Shown: positions 26,963 to 36,021 of the stretch, piece by piece
How positions within the stretch are numbered: position 1 is the first letter of the stretch
Layout of the letters: each line of letters opens with the position of its first letter
Assembly (NCBI RefSeq): GCF_036924645.1
Contig: NZ_JAZHRX010000001.1
Span: 1,054,001 to 1,118,000 of the forward strand
DNA length: 64,000 nt
Source: Bradyrhizobium sp. AZCC 2176
GTDB taxonomy: Bacteria; Pseudomonadota; Alphaproteobacteria; Rhizobiales; Xanthobacteraceae
Direction of reading: 5' to 3'
Made by a program: the position numbers and the translations under genes
Notes under the pieces: model-generated
What the model was told of the DNA's origin: nothing
Database searches by the model: none
The model's input: the letters and a program-made list of their open reading frames with translations, nothing else

Positions 26963-27646
26963 GTGAGCGGTGGCAGGAGAATAAGGAAGCTGGCGCCCAA
27001 AGCCAAAGCAAGGGCCGCGGGAATGGCGGCGCGCAGGCCAAAGGCGAAGGCTGCCAGAAGGCCGGCCGAGCCGGCGATGGATCTGGCGGTCGGCCGGCGC
27101 ATTCGCGACCTGCGCCGTGAACACAAATTGTCGCTGGAGACGATTGCTGATCGCACCGATCTGTCGATCGGTTTCCTCAGCCAGATCGAGCGCGGCCTAT
27201 CGTCGCCTTCGCTTCGCGTGCTCGCCACGCTGGCAGACGTGCTCGGCGTCGGCATCGCAGCGCTGTTCGGCTCGCGGCCGAGCGATGATGCCGCTTCCGG
27301 CGGCGTGGTAACACGCCAGTTGCAGCGCGCCGAACTGAAGCTGTGGCGCACCGGCATATCCAAACAATTGCTGAGCCCGGCCGGAACGGAACACCGCCTC
27401 AACCTGTTTCTCGTGCACCTGGAACCGGGCGGCAACACCGGCGACGAGCTCTACACCCATGACGGCGAAGAGGCCGGCCTGGTGCTGGAGGGCGAGATGA
27501 CGCTCACGGTGGACGCCGAAACCTGGTCGCTCAAGACAGGCGACAGTTTTCGCTTCGCCAGCCGCCGCCCCCACCGCTTTTCAAATCCGGCGGAAGATGC
27601 GAAAGCGGTGGTGCTGTGGGTGAATTGCGTGACGCAAGCGTCATGA
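26963..27646 (+). CDS. XRE-family regulator with C-terminal cupin domain (PuuR-like), first copy
   Basis: A 227-residue regulator with GTG start. A Lys/Ala/Arg-rich tail (1-38) precedes the helix-turn-helix at about 42-96 (VGRRIRDLRREHKLSLETIA, then LSIGFLSQIERGLSSPS) and a cupin fold at about 150-225 (HDGEEAGLVLEGEMTL, RFASRRPHRFSNP). In PuuR and relatives the cupin senses an amine or amino acid and the HTH represses catabolic genes. It is divergent from the ABC/oxidase operon and its stop overlaps the start of the molybdoenzyme gene (ATGA), so it may control both. Confidence 0.85.
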   Translation: MSGGRRIRKLAPKAKARAAGMAARRPKAKAARRPAEPAMDLAVGRRIRDLRREHKLSLETIADRTDLSIGFLSQIERGLSSPSLRVLATLADVLGVGIAALFGSRPSDDAASGGVVTRQLQRAELKLWRTGISKQLLSPAGTEHRLNLFLVHLEPGGNTGDELYTHDGEEAGLVLEGEMTLTVDAETWSLKTGDSFRFASRRPHRFSNPAEDAKAVVLWVNCVTQAS

Positions 27647-29964
27647 ATGATAGTCTGGAACACGGAATGGATCAGGCCCGAGACGATTGGAGCCCGCACA
27701 GCGCACATTGGGGCGCGTTCTCCGCGCGATGGAACGGCGCGACGCTGGATATCAGGCCTTACGAAGAAGATCCTGCGCCCTCCTCGATCTTGCAGAACTT
27801 CACCACGGCGATGCGTCACAAGGCCCGTATCCTGCGGCCGATGGTGCGCAAGAAATGGCTGGACCGAAGCACACGCAGCGAGCGCACGTTCGACCAAAAA
27901 TTCGTCGCGTGCCGCTGGGACGAAGTTTTCGATTTGCTTGCGAATGAATTATCGCGGATCCGAGCCGAACATGGCGCCGCCGCGGTGTTCGGCGGCTCCT
28001 ATGGCTGGTCCAGCGCCGGACGTTTCCACCATGCGCAAAGCCAGGTTCATCGCTTCCTGAACGCAGCCTTCGGCGGCTATGTGCGTTCGGTGAACAGCTA
28101 CAGCGCCGGCGCCTCGGCCGTGATCCTGCCGCATGTCCTCGGGGCTTACGAAGACATCTCGCGCCGAAACGTGACGTGGGATCAGGTCGCCGAACATACC
28201 GATACAGTGCTGGCCTTCGGCGGCATGGCGCTGAAGAATTCGGACGTCGCCAGCGGCGGCATCAGCCGCCACATCGAGCGCGACGCAATGGCGAAAGCTG
28301 CGCGCCGCGGTGCCATCTTCTACGGCATCTCGCCGTTGCGCGACGATATGCCGGAAGAGGCCGGCGCCCGGTGGCTGCCGATCAAGGTCGGCACCGACGT
28401 CGCGCTGATGCTGGCGTTCGCGCACACACTGCTCGTCGAAAACCTGTGGGACCGCGACTTTGTCGCGCGCTACTGCACCGGCTTCGAGATCTTCGAGCGC
28501 TATTTGCGCGGCCGCGACGACGCTACGCCAAAGGACGCGGCATGGGCGGCCGAGGTTACCGGCGTTCCCGCTGCCACGATCGTCGATATCGCCCACCGAT
28601 TGCCGCGCGGGCGCACCCTGATCACGGTCTCGCATTCGCTGCAGCGGGCCCAGTATGGCGAGCAGCCGGTGTGGATGGGCGCAGTGCTCGCGGCCATGCT
28701 TGGCCAGATCGGCCTGCCCGGCGGCGGATACAATTATGCGCTTGGTGCGCTCGGCCACACCGGCCGCCGGTTCAACGCGGTTCCGATTCCGACGCTGCCA
28801 CAAGGCAAGAACAGCGTCAGCGATTTCATCCCGGTCGCACGCGTCGCCGACATGCTGCTCCATCCGGGCGAGAGGTTCGAATACAACGGCCGCTCGATGC
28901 AATATCCTGACATCAAGCTGGTCTATTGGGCGGGCGGCAACCCTTTCCACCATCACCAGGACATCAACCGGCTGCGGCGGGCCTTCAATGTCCCGCAAAC
29001 CATCGTCGTGCACGAGAGCGCCTGGACGCCGATGGCGAAATTTGCCGACATCGTGCTGCCGGCGACCATGACGCTGGAGCGCGACGACATCGGCGCCGCG
29101 GCCACCGATCAGAGGCTGATCGCGATGCGCAGGGCCGTGGATCCCGTCGGCGAAGCGCGCGACGATTTCGATATCTTTGCTGCGCTGTCGCGGCGGCTGG
29201 GCGTCGAACAGACCTTCACCGAAGGACGCGACGCCAGGCAATGGCTGGCACACCTTTACGAGCCGACGCGGCGGGCGCTGGCCGACGCCGGCTGCGATGC
29301 GCCTGACTTCGAAGAGTTCTGGCAGCGCGGCGGACTGGCGCTGCCGTCAGCCCCCGATGACGGCGGCTTCCTGCGCGCCTTCCGCAACGACCCCGTTGGC
29401 AACAAGCTGCCGACGCCAAGCGGCGAGATCGAGATCTATTCGAAGACCATCGCAGGCTTCGGCTACGACGATTGCTTGGCCCACCCGGCCTGGCTACCCT
29501 CGACCGAACCGCCAGGTTCGCGTCACCCGCTGACGCTGATCGCCAACCAGCCGGCGACGAGGTTGCACAGCCAATTGGATTTCGGCGCCTACAGCCAGTC
29601 CAAGAAAATTTCCGGCCGCGAAGCCGTCCGTCTCAACCCCGCTGATGCGGCGCGTCGCGGCATCGCCGATGGCGATATCGTCCGTCTGTTCAACGATCGG
29701 GGCGCGTGCCTGGCCGCCGCCGCGGTTACAGATGACGTCATGCCCGGCGTGGTGCAATTGTCCACCGGTGCCTGGTACGATCCCGCGCCCGGCGCAGCGG
29801 AACAACCGCTCTGCGTCCATGGCAATCCGAACGTGCTCACCCGCGACATCGGCACATCGCGGCTGGCGCAAGGCTGCTGCGGCCAGGTGACGGTGGTTGA
29901 GTGCGAGAAGTATTCGGGCCCGGTGCCTCCGATCCGCGCCTTTGATCCTCCCGATCAGGATTGA
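27643..29964 (+). CDS. Biotin/methionine-sulfoxide-reductase-like molybdopterin oxidoreductase
   Basis: A 773-residue DMSO-reductase-family enzyme. ATG 27643 overlaps the regulator stop, which decides the start. The N-terminal region lacks a Cys-rich Fe-S motif and a twin-arginine signal, so it is cytoplasmic and free of iron-sulfur clusters, as in BisC. The segment GGSYGWSSAGRFHHAQ carries the serine expected to ligate molybdenum in DMSO/TMAO/BSO reductases. Later motifs ALGALGHTGRRFNAVPIP and the molybdopterin-dinucleotide domain (HSQLDFGAYSQSKKISGREA) fit the same group. It should reduce an S-oxide or N-oxide. Translational coupling to a PuuR-like regulator is uncommon and hints at an amine-derived substrate. 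Confidence 0.83.
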   Translation: MNDSLEHGMDQARDDWSPHSAHWGAFSARWNGATLDIRPYEEDPAPSSILQNFTTAMRHKARILRPMVRKKWLDRSTRSERTFDQKFVACRWDEVFDLLANELSRIRAEHGAAAVFGGSYGWSSAGRFHHAQSQVHRFLNAAFGGYVRSVNSYSAGASAVILPHVLGAYEDISRRNVTWDQVAEHTDTVLAFGGMALKNSDVASGGISRHIERDAMAKAARRGAIFYGISPLRDDMPEEAGARWLPIKVGTDVALMLAFAHTLLVENLWDRDFVARYCTGFEIFERYLRGRDDATPKDAAWAAEVTGVPAATIVDIAHRLPRGRTLITVSHSLQRAQYGEQPVWMGAVLAAMLGQIGLPGGGYNYALGALGHTGRRFNAVPIPTLPQGKNSVSDFIPVARVADMLLHPGERFEYNGRSMQYPDIKLVYWAGGNPFHHHQDINRLRRAFNVPQTIVVHESAWTPMAKFADIVLPATMTLERDDIGAAATDQRLIAMRRAVDPVGEARDDFDIFAALSRRLGVEQTFTEGRDARQWLAHLYEPTRRALADAGCDAPDFEEFWQRGGLALPSAPDDGGFLRAFRNDPVGNKLPTPSGEIEIYSKTIAGFGYDDCLAHPAWLPSTEPPGSRHPLTLIANQPATRLHSQLDFGAYSQSKKISGREAVRLNPADAARRGIADGDIVRLFNDRGACLAAAAVTDDVMPGVVQLSTGAWYDPAPGAAEQPLCVHGNPNVLTRDIGTSRLAQGCCGQVTVVECEKYSGPVPPIRAFDPPDQD

Positions 29965-30140
29965 TGCAGGCAGTGACAACACTCCGCACATCGGCTGCCC
30001 GCCTACCGGGGAACATCGTGAAAGAATTTAGACATACCCGAATGAAATCGAACATCCGAACTTAGGACTGTCGATTCAGACGCCGTCAATCCCTGCGGCC
30101 TAGGCTTCCCGGAGCCGTATGGTTGCATCAGGAGCCGAGC

Positions 30141-30482
30141 ATGCCGAACCGAGGGAAGCACGGGAAAGCACGAGCCGCCGCCGAGGACCGAGAAGATATC
30201 ATGAGCTCGGCCGCCTTAAGCGCGATGAGCGCAGGCGCCGTCAATGCCATGGCGGCCGTAGGCGCCGCCGTCATCAAGCTGCACAAAGAGACGATGGACA
30301 AAAAGCCGGAATGGTTCTGGCACCTGTTTTCGAAGTGCGAGGCCAAGGCCGCACGTATCGCGGCGCAGGCCGCGGACATCCCTCGCTCCAATGGCGACGC
30401 CACATTCATTGAGATCTACGCCAGGACCTTGCCGGCGCTGGTGAACAAAGCTCTGAGCGCTCGCGAGCGGGCGCTGCACTGA
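30141..30482 (+). CDS. Hypothetical protein, helical, 113 residues
   Basis: The ATG at 30141 has AGGAGC about six bases upstream (30130-30135) and decides the start. The protein has a basic N-terminus (PNRGKHGKARAAAEDRED), an Ala-rich helical stretch (SAALSAMSAGAVNAMAAVGA) and a C-terminal helix with FIEIYARTLPALVNKAL. Similar small Ala-rich proteins exist in Bradyrhizobium as far as I recall, but I do not recognise a family. It lies alone between the molybdoenzyme gene and the convergent dadA. Confidence 0.6.
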   Translation: MPNRGKHGKARAAAEDREDIMSSAALSAMSAGAVNAMAAVGAAVIKLHKETMDKKPEWFWHLFSKCEAKAARIAAQAADIPRSNGDATFIEIYARTLPALVNKALSARERALH

Positions 30483-30535
30483 GCGTGAGGGGCAGCCTTC
30501 GCAAATTCGAAAGATGGGTACGCCCAGAGTGCCTC

Positions 30536-31801
30536 TCACCCAAACCGGTGATCGTAGCGGCTCACCGCGAGTTCGCTCACGTCGATGTCCGGCTTCCGTC
30601 CCGACATCAGATCCGCCAATACCCTCCCCGAGCCGCAGGCCATGGTCCAGCCGAGCGTGCCGTGGCCGGTGTTGAGATGCAAATTGCCGTAGCGCGTGGC
30701 GCCGATCACCGGCGGTCCGTCCGGCGTCATCGGACGCAGGCCGCACCAGAAGCTGGCTTTGCTCAGGTCGCCGCCGCGCGGAAACATGTCGGTCAGCGAA
30801 TGATCGAGCGTCGCGCGCCGAGCCGCGTCGAGCGTATCGGAATAGCCCGAGATTTCCGCGGTGCCGCCGACGCGGATACGATCGCCAAGCCGGGTGATCG
30901 CGACCTTGTAGCTCTCGTCCATCACGGTCGATACCGGCGCGCCATCCGCGTCGATGACCGGCACCGTGATTGAATAACCTTTTACGGGATAGACCGGAAC
31001 GGAAATGCCGATCGGTTTCAGCAGCCGCGTCGACCAGCTCCCGAGCGCTGCGACATAGGCATCGGCCTGCAACAGCCCAGCGCTGGTGACGACGCCGGTG
31101 ATCTTGCCGCCGTCCGCGACCAGCCGCTCGATTGTCGTATTGAACTTGAACTGCACGCCGAGCTTTGCGGCTTCCTTGGCGAGCGCCTGCGTAAACATGT
31201 GGCAATCGCCGGTCTCGTCCTGCGGCAGCCGCAGCCCGCCGACGAACCTGTCCTTCACGCCGGCCAGCGCGGGCTCCGCACCGATGCAGCCATTGCGATC
31301 GAGCACCTCGAAAGGCACGCCATATTGTTTGAGCACCGCTATATCGTCGCCGGTCGAGTCGAGCTGCTTCTGCTTGCGGAAGAGCTGCAGCGTGCCGCGG
31401 CTGCGCTCGTCATATTTGATCCCCGTTTCGGCGCGCAGCGCGCGCAAGCTATCGCGGCTGTATTCGGCGATCGGAATCATCCGGCTCTTGTTGATGGCGT
31501 AGCGCTCCGCCGTGCAGTTGCGCAGCATCTTCAGGCCCCAGATCCACATAACGGGATCGAGTTTGGGCCAGATCACCAGCGGCCCGTGCCGCATCAACAG
31601 CCACTTGATGGCCTTGACCGGCACGCCGGGGCCGGCCCAGGGCGAGGAATAGCCGGGCGAGACCTCGCCGGCATTGGCAAAGCTGGTTTCCTGCGCGGGC
31701 TCGGCCTGACGGTCGACGACCGTTACCTCGTGGCCGGAACGCGCCAGATAATGGGCTGTCGTAACGCCGATGACGCCACTGCCGAGTACGATGATTTCCA
31801 C
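30536..31801 (-). CDS. dadA: D-amino-acid dehydrogenase
   Basis: A 421-residue flavoprotein. FAD loop G7-S-G9-V-I-G12, then [20 protein letters not shown] and [19 protein letters not shown], which are hallmark DadA segments, and a C-terminal [20 protein letters not shown]. DadA oxidises D-amino acids (classically D-alanine) to 2-oxo acids and passes electrons to the quinone pool at the inner membrane. It is 64 bases downstream of an omega-aminotransferase gene on the same strand; no alanine racemase gene is visible in the window. Confidence 0.88.
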   Translation of the reverse strand: MEIIVLGSGVIGVTTAHYLARSGHEVTVVDRQAEPAQETSFANAGEVSPGYSSPWAGPGVPVKAIKWLLMRHGPLVIWPKLDPVMWIWGLKMLRNCTAERYAINKSRMIPIAEYSRDSLRALRAETGIKYDERSRGTLQLFRKQKQLDSTGDDIAVLKQYGVPFEVLDRNGCIGAEPALAGVKDRFVGGLRLPQDETGDCHMFTQALAKEAAKLGVQFKFNTTIERLVADGGKITGVVTSAGLLQADAYVAALGSWSTRLLKPIGISVPVYPVKGYSITVPVIDADGAPVSTVMDESYKVAITRLGDRIRVGGTAEISGYSDTLDAARRATLDHSLTDMFPRGGDLSKASFWCGLRPMTPDGPPVIGATRYGNLHLNTGHGTLGWTMACGSGRVLADLMSGRKPDIDVSELAVSRYDHRFG

Positions 31802-31865
31802 GATCCCTCACGCATCCGCCGCGGCGTCGCACGCCGCGGCCGCTCTATTTTCTTCAGAGCAAGGA

Positions 31866-33194
31866 TCAGGCCACGCGCTTGATCGAGTCGCCCAGGATCG
31901 AAACCATGTCGTCGATATGGCTTTTCTCGACGATCAAGGGCGGCGACATCGCAAAGGAATCGCCGCTCATGCGGAAATAAAGCCCGCGATTGAAGCAATC
32001 CACCATCACGTCATAGCCGCGCGCGCCGACGCCGTCGCTGCGCGGCGACAGCTCGACCGCGCCCATCAGGCCGACATTGCGGATGTCGATCACGTTCGGC
32101 AGGCCTTTCAGCGAATGCAGCGCATCGCGCCAGTATTCGGCCAGTGACGCGCCGCGCGTCAGCAGCCCCTCGTCCTTGTAGATGTCGAGCGTCGCAAGGC
32201 CCGCCGCACAGGCGACCGGATGCGCGGAATAAGTGTAGCCGTGGAACAGCTCGATCGTCCCTTCCGGGCCGTTCATCAGCCCGTCGTGGATCTTGCGGCT
32301 CGCAAACACCGCGCCGCAGGGCACAGTGCCGTTGGTGATGCCCTTGGCCGTCGTCATCATATCAGGCGTGACGCCGAAATAATCCGCCGCGAACGGCGCG
32401 CCGAGGCGGCCGAAGCCGGTGATCACTTCGTCGAAGATCAGCAGGATGCCGTGCTTCTCGGAGATTTCGCGCAGCCGCTTCAGGTAGCCCTTGGGCGGCG
32501 GTAGCACCGCGGTCGAACCCGGCACCGGCTCGACGATGACGGCAGCGATGGTATCGGCGCCATGCAGCGCCACCATCCGCTCGAGATCGTCGGCCAGATC
32601 GGCGCCATGCTCGGGCTGATCCTTCGCAAAGGCATTGCGGGCGAGATCATGGGTGTGACGGATGTGATCAACGCCCGGCAGATGGGTCGCGAAGGCGCGG
32701 CGGTTGGCCACCATGCCGCCGACCGACATGCCGCCGAAACCGACGCCGTGATAGCCGCGCTCGCGGCCGATCAGGCGCGTCCGCGTCCCCTGTCCGATGG
32801 CGCGCTGATAGGCCAGCGCAATCTTCAGCGCGGTGTCGACCGACTCGGAGCCGGAATTGGTGAAGAAGATGCGGTCGAGCCCCTTGGGCGCGATCTCGGC
32901 GAGCCGCTCAGCGAAATCGAACGCCAGCGGATGACCCATGTTGAACGACGGCGCGAAGTCGAGGTTCATCAACTGCCGCTCGACGGCAGTTGCGATCTGG
33001 CGGCGGCCATGGCCGGCATTGACGCACCACAGGCCGGCGGAGCCGTCGATCACCTTGCGGCCATCGACAGTGGTGTAGTGCATGCCCTCGGCCGAAGCGA
33101 ACAGCCGCGGCGCTTTCTTGAACTGCCGGTTGGCCGTGAACGGCATCCAGAACGAATCGGTTTGCAGGGTGTTCGGCTTCTGATGAAGGGTCAC
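31866..33194 (-). CDS. Omega-amino acid:pyruvate-type class III aminotransferase
   Basis: A 442-residue PLP enzyme. I chose GTG 33194 (VTLHQKPNTLQTDSFW), which has AGGAG at the right distance on its strand. The segments MPFTANRQFKKAPRLFASAE, NSGSESVDTALKIALAYQRA, ILLIFDEVITGFGRLG and TTAKGITNG (PLP-binding Lys) match beta-alanine/omega-amino-acid:pyruvate aminotransferases. These move an amino group from an omega-amino acid or monoamine to pyruvate, giving alanine, which the neighbouring DadA could process after racemisation. It is divergent from the second XRE-cupin gene, its likely regulator. Confidence 0.86.
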   Translation of the reverse strand: MTLHQKPNTLQTDSFWMPFTANRQFKKAPRLFASAEGMHYTTVDGRKVIDGSAGLWCVNAGHGRRQIATAVERQLMNLDFAPSFNMGHPLAFDFAERLAEIAPKGLDRIFFTNSGSESVDTALKIALAYQRAIGQGTRTRLIGRERGYHGVGFGGMSVGGMVANRRAFATHLPGVDHIRHTHDLARNAFAKDQPEHGADLADDLERMVALHGADTIAAVIVEPVPGSTAVLPPPKGYLKRLREISEKHGILLIFDEVITGFGRLGAPFAADYFGVTPDMMTTAKGITNGTVPCGAVFASRKIHDGLMNGPEGTIELFHGYTYSAHPVACAAGLATLDIYKDEGLLTRGASLAEYWRDALHSLKGLPNVIDIRNVGLMGAVELSPRSDGVGARGYDVMVDCFNRGLYFRMSGDSFAMSPPLIVEKSHIDDMVSILGDSIKRVA

Positions 33195-33346
33195 GGGTAG
33201 CTCCTGTGCTGGCAGCTCAAGATACCAGCGGGCCACGCTCGGGAAGCCACAACAAGTCCTTTTCTTCGCTCCTGCAACCCATTGATTTTGTTGGGTCGGC
33301 TGGGGCATATTTGTTCGATCCGAAACACTTGCAACAGGGATTTTCG

Positions 33347-33895
33347 ATGAGCGTCGATATCGGTGGGCGACTCCGCTTCGTTCGCGCCCGTCACAAGCTG
33401 TCGCAGCGCGAACTGGCGAAACGCTCCGGGGTAACCAATTCGACGATCTCGCTGATCGAATCGAACCAGATGAACCCGTCCGTCGGCGCGCTCAAGCGTA
33501 TCCTCGACGGGCTGCCGATGGGGCTCGCCGAATTCTTCGCCATCGAACCGGAGCGGCCGCGCAAGGCGTTCTACCGGTCCGACGAACTGACCGAGATCGG
33601 CAAGCAGCCGATCTCGTATCGCCAGGTCGGCGACACCATGTTCGGCCGAAGCCTGCAGATCCTGAAAGAACGCTACGAGCCCGGCAGCGACACCGGCCGG
33701 GTGCCGCTGACCCATGACGGCGAGGAAGGCGGCATCGTGGTAAGCGGCCGGCTGGAAGTGACGGTCGACGACGAGCGCCGTATTCTCGACCCCGGCGACG
33801 CCTACTATTTCGAAAGCCGCCGCCCGCACCGGTTTCGCTGCGTCGGCGGCAAAGCCTGCGAAGTGATAAGTGCTTGCACACCGCCGACGTTTTGA
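33347..33895 (+). CDS. XRE-family regulator with cupin domain (PuuR-like), second copy
   Basis: A 182-residue regulator from ATG 33347. HTH at about 8-62 (LRFVRARHKLSQRELAKRSG, then NSTISLIESNQMNPS), cupin at about 105-180 with THDGEEGGIVVSGRLEVTVD and YYFESRRPHRFRC. It is about half-way similar in layout to the copy at 26963 but lacks the basic N-terminal tail. Position, divergent from the aminotransferase gene with a 152-base spacer, suggests control of the aminotransferase-dadA unit. Confidence 0.87.
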   Translation: MSVDIGGRLRFVRARHKLSQRELAKRSGVTNSTISLIESNQMNPSVGALKRILDGLPMGLAEFFAIEPERPRKAFYRSDELTEIGKQPISYRQVGDTMFGRSLQILKERYEPGSDTGRVPLTHDGEEGGIVVSGRLEVTVDDERRILDPGDAYYFESRRPHRFRCVGGKACEVISACTPPTF

Positions 33896-33982
33896 TGATC
33901 CAGCCGACAAAGCGACGGCATTTATTCCGTCATGGCGGGGGTGAGGCTATGACGCCGCGCGACGTTGACCGCAGCCACCGAT

Positions 33983-34594
33983 TCACTTCGCCAGCGCGCC
34001 CGAAAGCACCAGCTCCAGTTCCTGCCTGACATCGTCGAGCGGCTGGACGCTGCGCGCGGCCCGGCACATGGCGACCGTGCCTTCCAGCGACGCGATAACG
34101 AGTGCCGCAAGCCGCCGGGCGCGCGCGGCGGTAACGCCCTCGCGCCGCATCGCCGCGATCATGATTCCCTGCCAGTCGGCGAACACGCCTTCGGCCAGAT
34201 CGAGCAGGCGCTGTTGCGCCGCTTCATCCCGTTCGCCGTCCTTCTCCGTCGCATCGTTGACATACTGCTCGACCGCGACCGCGAGCACCGGACATCCGGC
34301 CTGGAATTTTGATCGCTCCAGCGTCTGCCGCCACAGCGCGATGAAGGCACGGAGCCCGCTGATCGCGCCGTGTTCCTGCGTCAAGTGCCTGAGCGGTCCG
34401 CTGACTTGGTTGCCTGCAAAGACCAGCGCGTCCTCGATCAATTGCTGCTTGCCGCGCGGAAAATGATGGCCAATCGAGCCGCGCGGCGTCCCGGTATGGC
34501 GGACCACATCGCGCATGCTGGTGGCATTGACGCCACGCCGGCTCATCAGGTCGGCGGCGCCTGCCACCATTTTTGCACGGGTATTGGACGACAT
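33983..34594 (-). CDS. TetR/AcrR-family regulator
   Basis: A 203-residue regulator starting at ATG 34594. The N-terminal HTH reads RRGVNATSMRDVVRHTGTPR then SIGHHFPRGKQQLIEDAL; the C-terminal ligand domain contains FQAGCPVLAVAVEQY, similar to the LmrA/YxaF-type subgroup. It is divergent from the tautomerase-like/enoyl-CoA hydratase/ketopentenoate hydratase genes. Two similar 14-base dyads lie in the spacer (34629-34642 and 34661-34674) as candidate operators. Confidence 0.87.
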   Translation of the reverse strand: MSSNTRAKMVAGAADLMSRRGVNATSMRDVVRHTGTPRGSIGHHFPRGKQQLIEDALVFAGNQVSGPLRHLTQEHGAISGLRAFIALWRQTLERSKFQAGCPVLAVAVEQYVNDATEKDGERDEAAQQRLLDLAEGVFADWQGIMIAAMRREGVTAARARRLAALVIASLEGTVAMCRAARSVQPLDDVRQELELVLSGALAK

Positions 34595-34628
34595 CGGAAC
34601 TCCCCCTTGAGTCGCGCCATTGTAGAAT

Positions 34629-34674
34629 ATGACGCTTGACATAGCCAGTCGGAGCACACTATGCCAATTGTCAT
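34629..34674. promoter_or_regulatory. Paired candidate TetR operators
   Basis: ATGACGCTTGACAT at 34629-34642 and, in inverted orientation, ATGACAATTGGCAT at 34661-34674 share ATGAC-N2-TTG-N-CAT. Their centres are 32 bases apart, about three helical turns. The second is itself nearly palindromic. They lie between the TetR start (34594) and the tautomerase-like start (34701). Confidence 0.45.
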
Positions 34675-34700
34675 AACCGGCAACGGGGAGGCAACGATCG

Positions 34701-35189
34701 ATGACGTTTATCCATGTGATGACGCCGCAGGGGCGGTTGACCTGCGATCAGCGTCGCCTGCTGGCGAAAACCCTGACCGACGCCGTGCTGGTGCCCGAAG
34801 TCGGCAAGCTCACGCCGGAGGCACGCCGCGGCTATCAGGTGCATTTTGCCGAGCGGCCGCTGGACATGATCGCGCACGGCGGCGAACTGCTGTCGGACAA
34901 GCCAAGCGACGTCATGGTGCTTGATGTGGTGGTGATGGACTGCTGCTGGACGCGCGAGGACCGCGCCACCGTCATCCGCAACATCCATGCTGCACTTGCC
35001 GACGCGTGCGGAATGAAGGCGCCGTCGCCGGGCTGGTGGATCAATTTCCGCATCATCGAGGAAGGCAGCTGGGGCTCACGCGGCGGCGTGCTGTCGTTCC
35101 TCGACCTGCTCGAACATGGCGCACCGCATTTTTCGCCGGAACGCGCCGCGGCGATCCGCACCGCGCTTGCGGTGAAGTACGAGCGATAA
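34701..35189 (+). CDS. Tautomerase-superfamily-like protein lacking N-terminal proline
   Basis: A 162-residue protein with GGGGAGG upstream of ATG 34701. The pattern IHVMTPQGRLTCDQRRLLAK followed by YQVHFAERPL, then a second unit VVVMDCCWTREDRATVIRNI, looks like two fused beta-alpha-beta units of the tautomerase superfamily, similar to cis-CaaD/MSAD-size members. The second residue is Thr, not the catalytic Pro1 that defines the superfamily, so a normal tautomerase mechanism is doubtful. The conserved C-terminal part WGSRGGVLSFLDLL is not standard for 4-oxalocrotonate tautomerase. It is first in an operon with CoA- and ketopentenoate-hydratase genes. The family call is tentative. Confidence 0.55.
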   Translation: MTFIHVMTPQGRLTCDQRRLLAKTLTDAVLVPEVGKLTPEARRGYQVHFAERPLDMIAHGGELLSDKPSDVMVLDVVVMDCCWTREDRATVIRNIHAALADACGMKAPSPGWWINFRIIEEGSWGSRGGVLSFLDLLEHGAPHFSPERAAAIRTALAVKYER

Positions 35190-35234
35190 TTGCGCACGAT
35201 GGCATCCGATACATCCGGAGAGGAAACGAACATC

Positions 35235-36014
35235 ATGAGCACCGAAGGAAAAATCCGCACCGAGACCAATGATCGCATTTTCAAGATCATCATCGACAAT
35301 CCGGCGAAGAAGAACGCGTTCTCGCCAGCGATGATGGAGCAATTGTCGGACGCGCTGACCGAGCTGCACAACACCGACAGCCTTTGGGTTGGCGTCATCT
35401 GCGCCGAGGGCAAGGATTTCACCGCCGGCCTCGACATGCCAAAATTCTTCGGCCCAACCGCCGAGAAGCGGAACGTCAAAGAAGGCAATGTCGACGTATT
35501 CGGCCTGCAAAAGCGCTGCAGCAAGCCGATCGTCACCGCAGTCCAGGGCATCGTCTTCACCATCGGCATCGAGCTGATGCTGGCGGGCGATATCGTCGTT
35601 GCCGCCGATGACGCGCGCTTCTGCCAGATGGAATCCAGGCGCGGCATTGCGCCGTTCGGCGGCGCGCATTTCCGCTTCCTGTCGCGCACCGGCTGGGGCA
35701 ACGCGATGTATCATCTGTTCCTGTGCGATGAATTCAGCGCATCGCGCGCCCGCGAGATCGGCCTGGTTCAGGAGGTGGTGCCGGCGGGGCAGCAGGTCGA
35801 GCGCGCGATGGCGCTCGCCGCGATCATTGCGCAAAATGCGCCGCTCGGCATTCAGGTGACCAAGGAGGCTGCCGCGAAATATGTCGAGCATGGAGAGGCG
35901 GCGGCCATCGCCTACATTCCAACCGTTCGCGAACGCGTGCTGAACAGCGCCGACGCGCGCGAGGGCATTCAGTCCTTCATCGAGCGGCGCGCCGCGGTCT
36001 TTCACGGACGGTAG
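35235..36014 (+). CDS. Enoyl-CoA hydratase/isomerase family protein
   Basis: A 259-residue crotonase-fold protein from ATG 35235, with GGAGAGGAAA upstream. The oxyanion-hole regions read DNPAKKNAFSPAMMEQLS and GKDFTAGLDMPKF, and later GIVFTIGIELMLAGDIVVAA. The usual catalytic Glu pair of enoyl-CoA hydratase is not obvious (the second site reads MESRRGIAPFGG), so isomerase or other crotonase chemistry is possible. It lies 45 bases after the tautomerase-like gene and 7 bases before the ketopentenoate-hydratase gene. Confidence 0.83.
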   Translation: MSTEGKIRTETNDRIFKIIIDNPAKKNAFSPAMMEQLSDALTELHNTDSLWVGVICAEGKDFTAGLDMPKFFGPTAEKRNVKEGNVDVFGLQKRCSKPIVTAVQGIVFTIGIELMLAGDIVVAADDARFCQMESRRGIAPFGGAHFRFLSRTGWGNAMYHLFLCDEFSASRAREIGLVQEVVPAGQQVERAMALAAIIAQNAPLGIQVTKEAAAKYVEHGEAAAIAYIPTVRERVLNSADAREGIQSFIERRAAVFHGR

Positions 36015-36021
36015 GGCGAAC

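Noticed and set aside
27949..29253. 434-codon reverse-strand frame opposite the molybdoenzyme gene
   Set aside because: Shadow frame with no recognisable domain.
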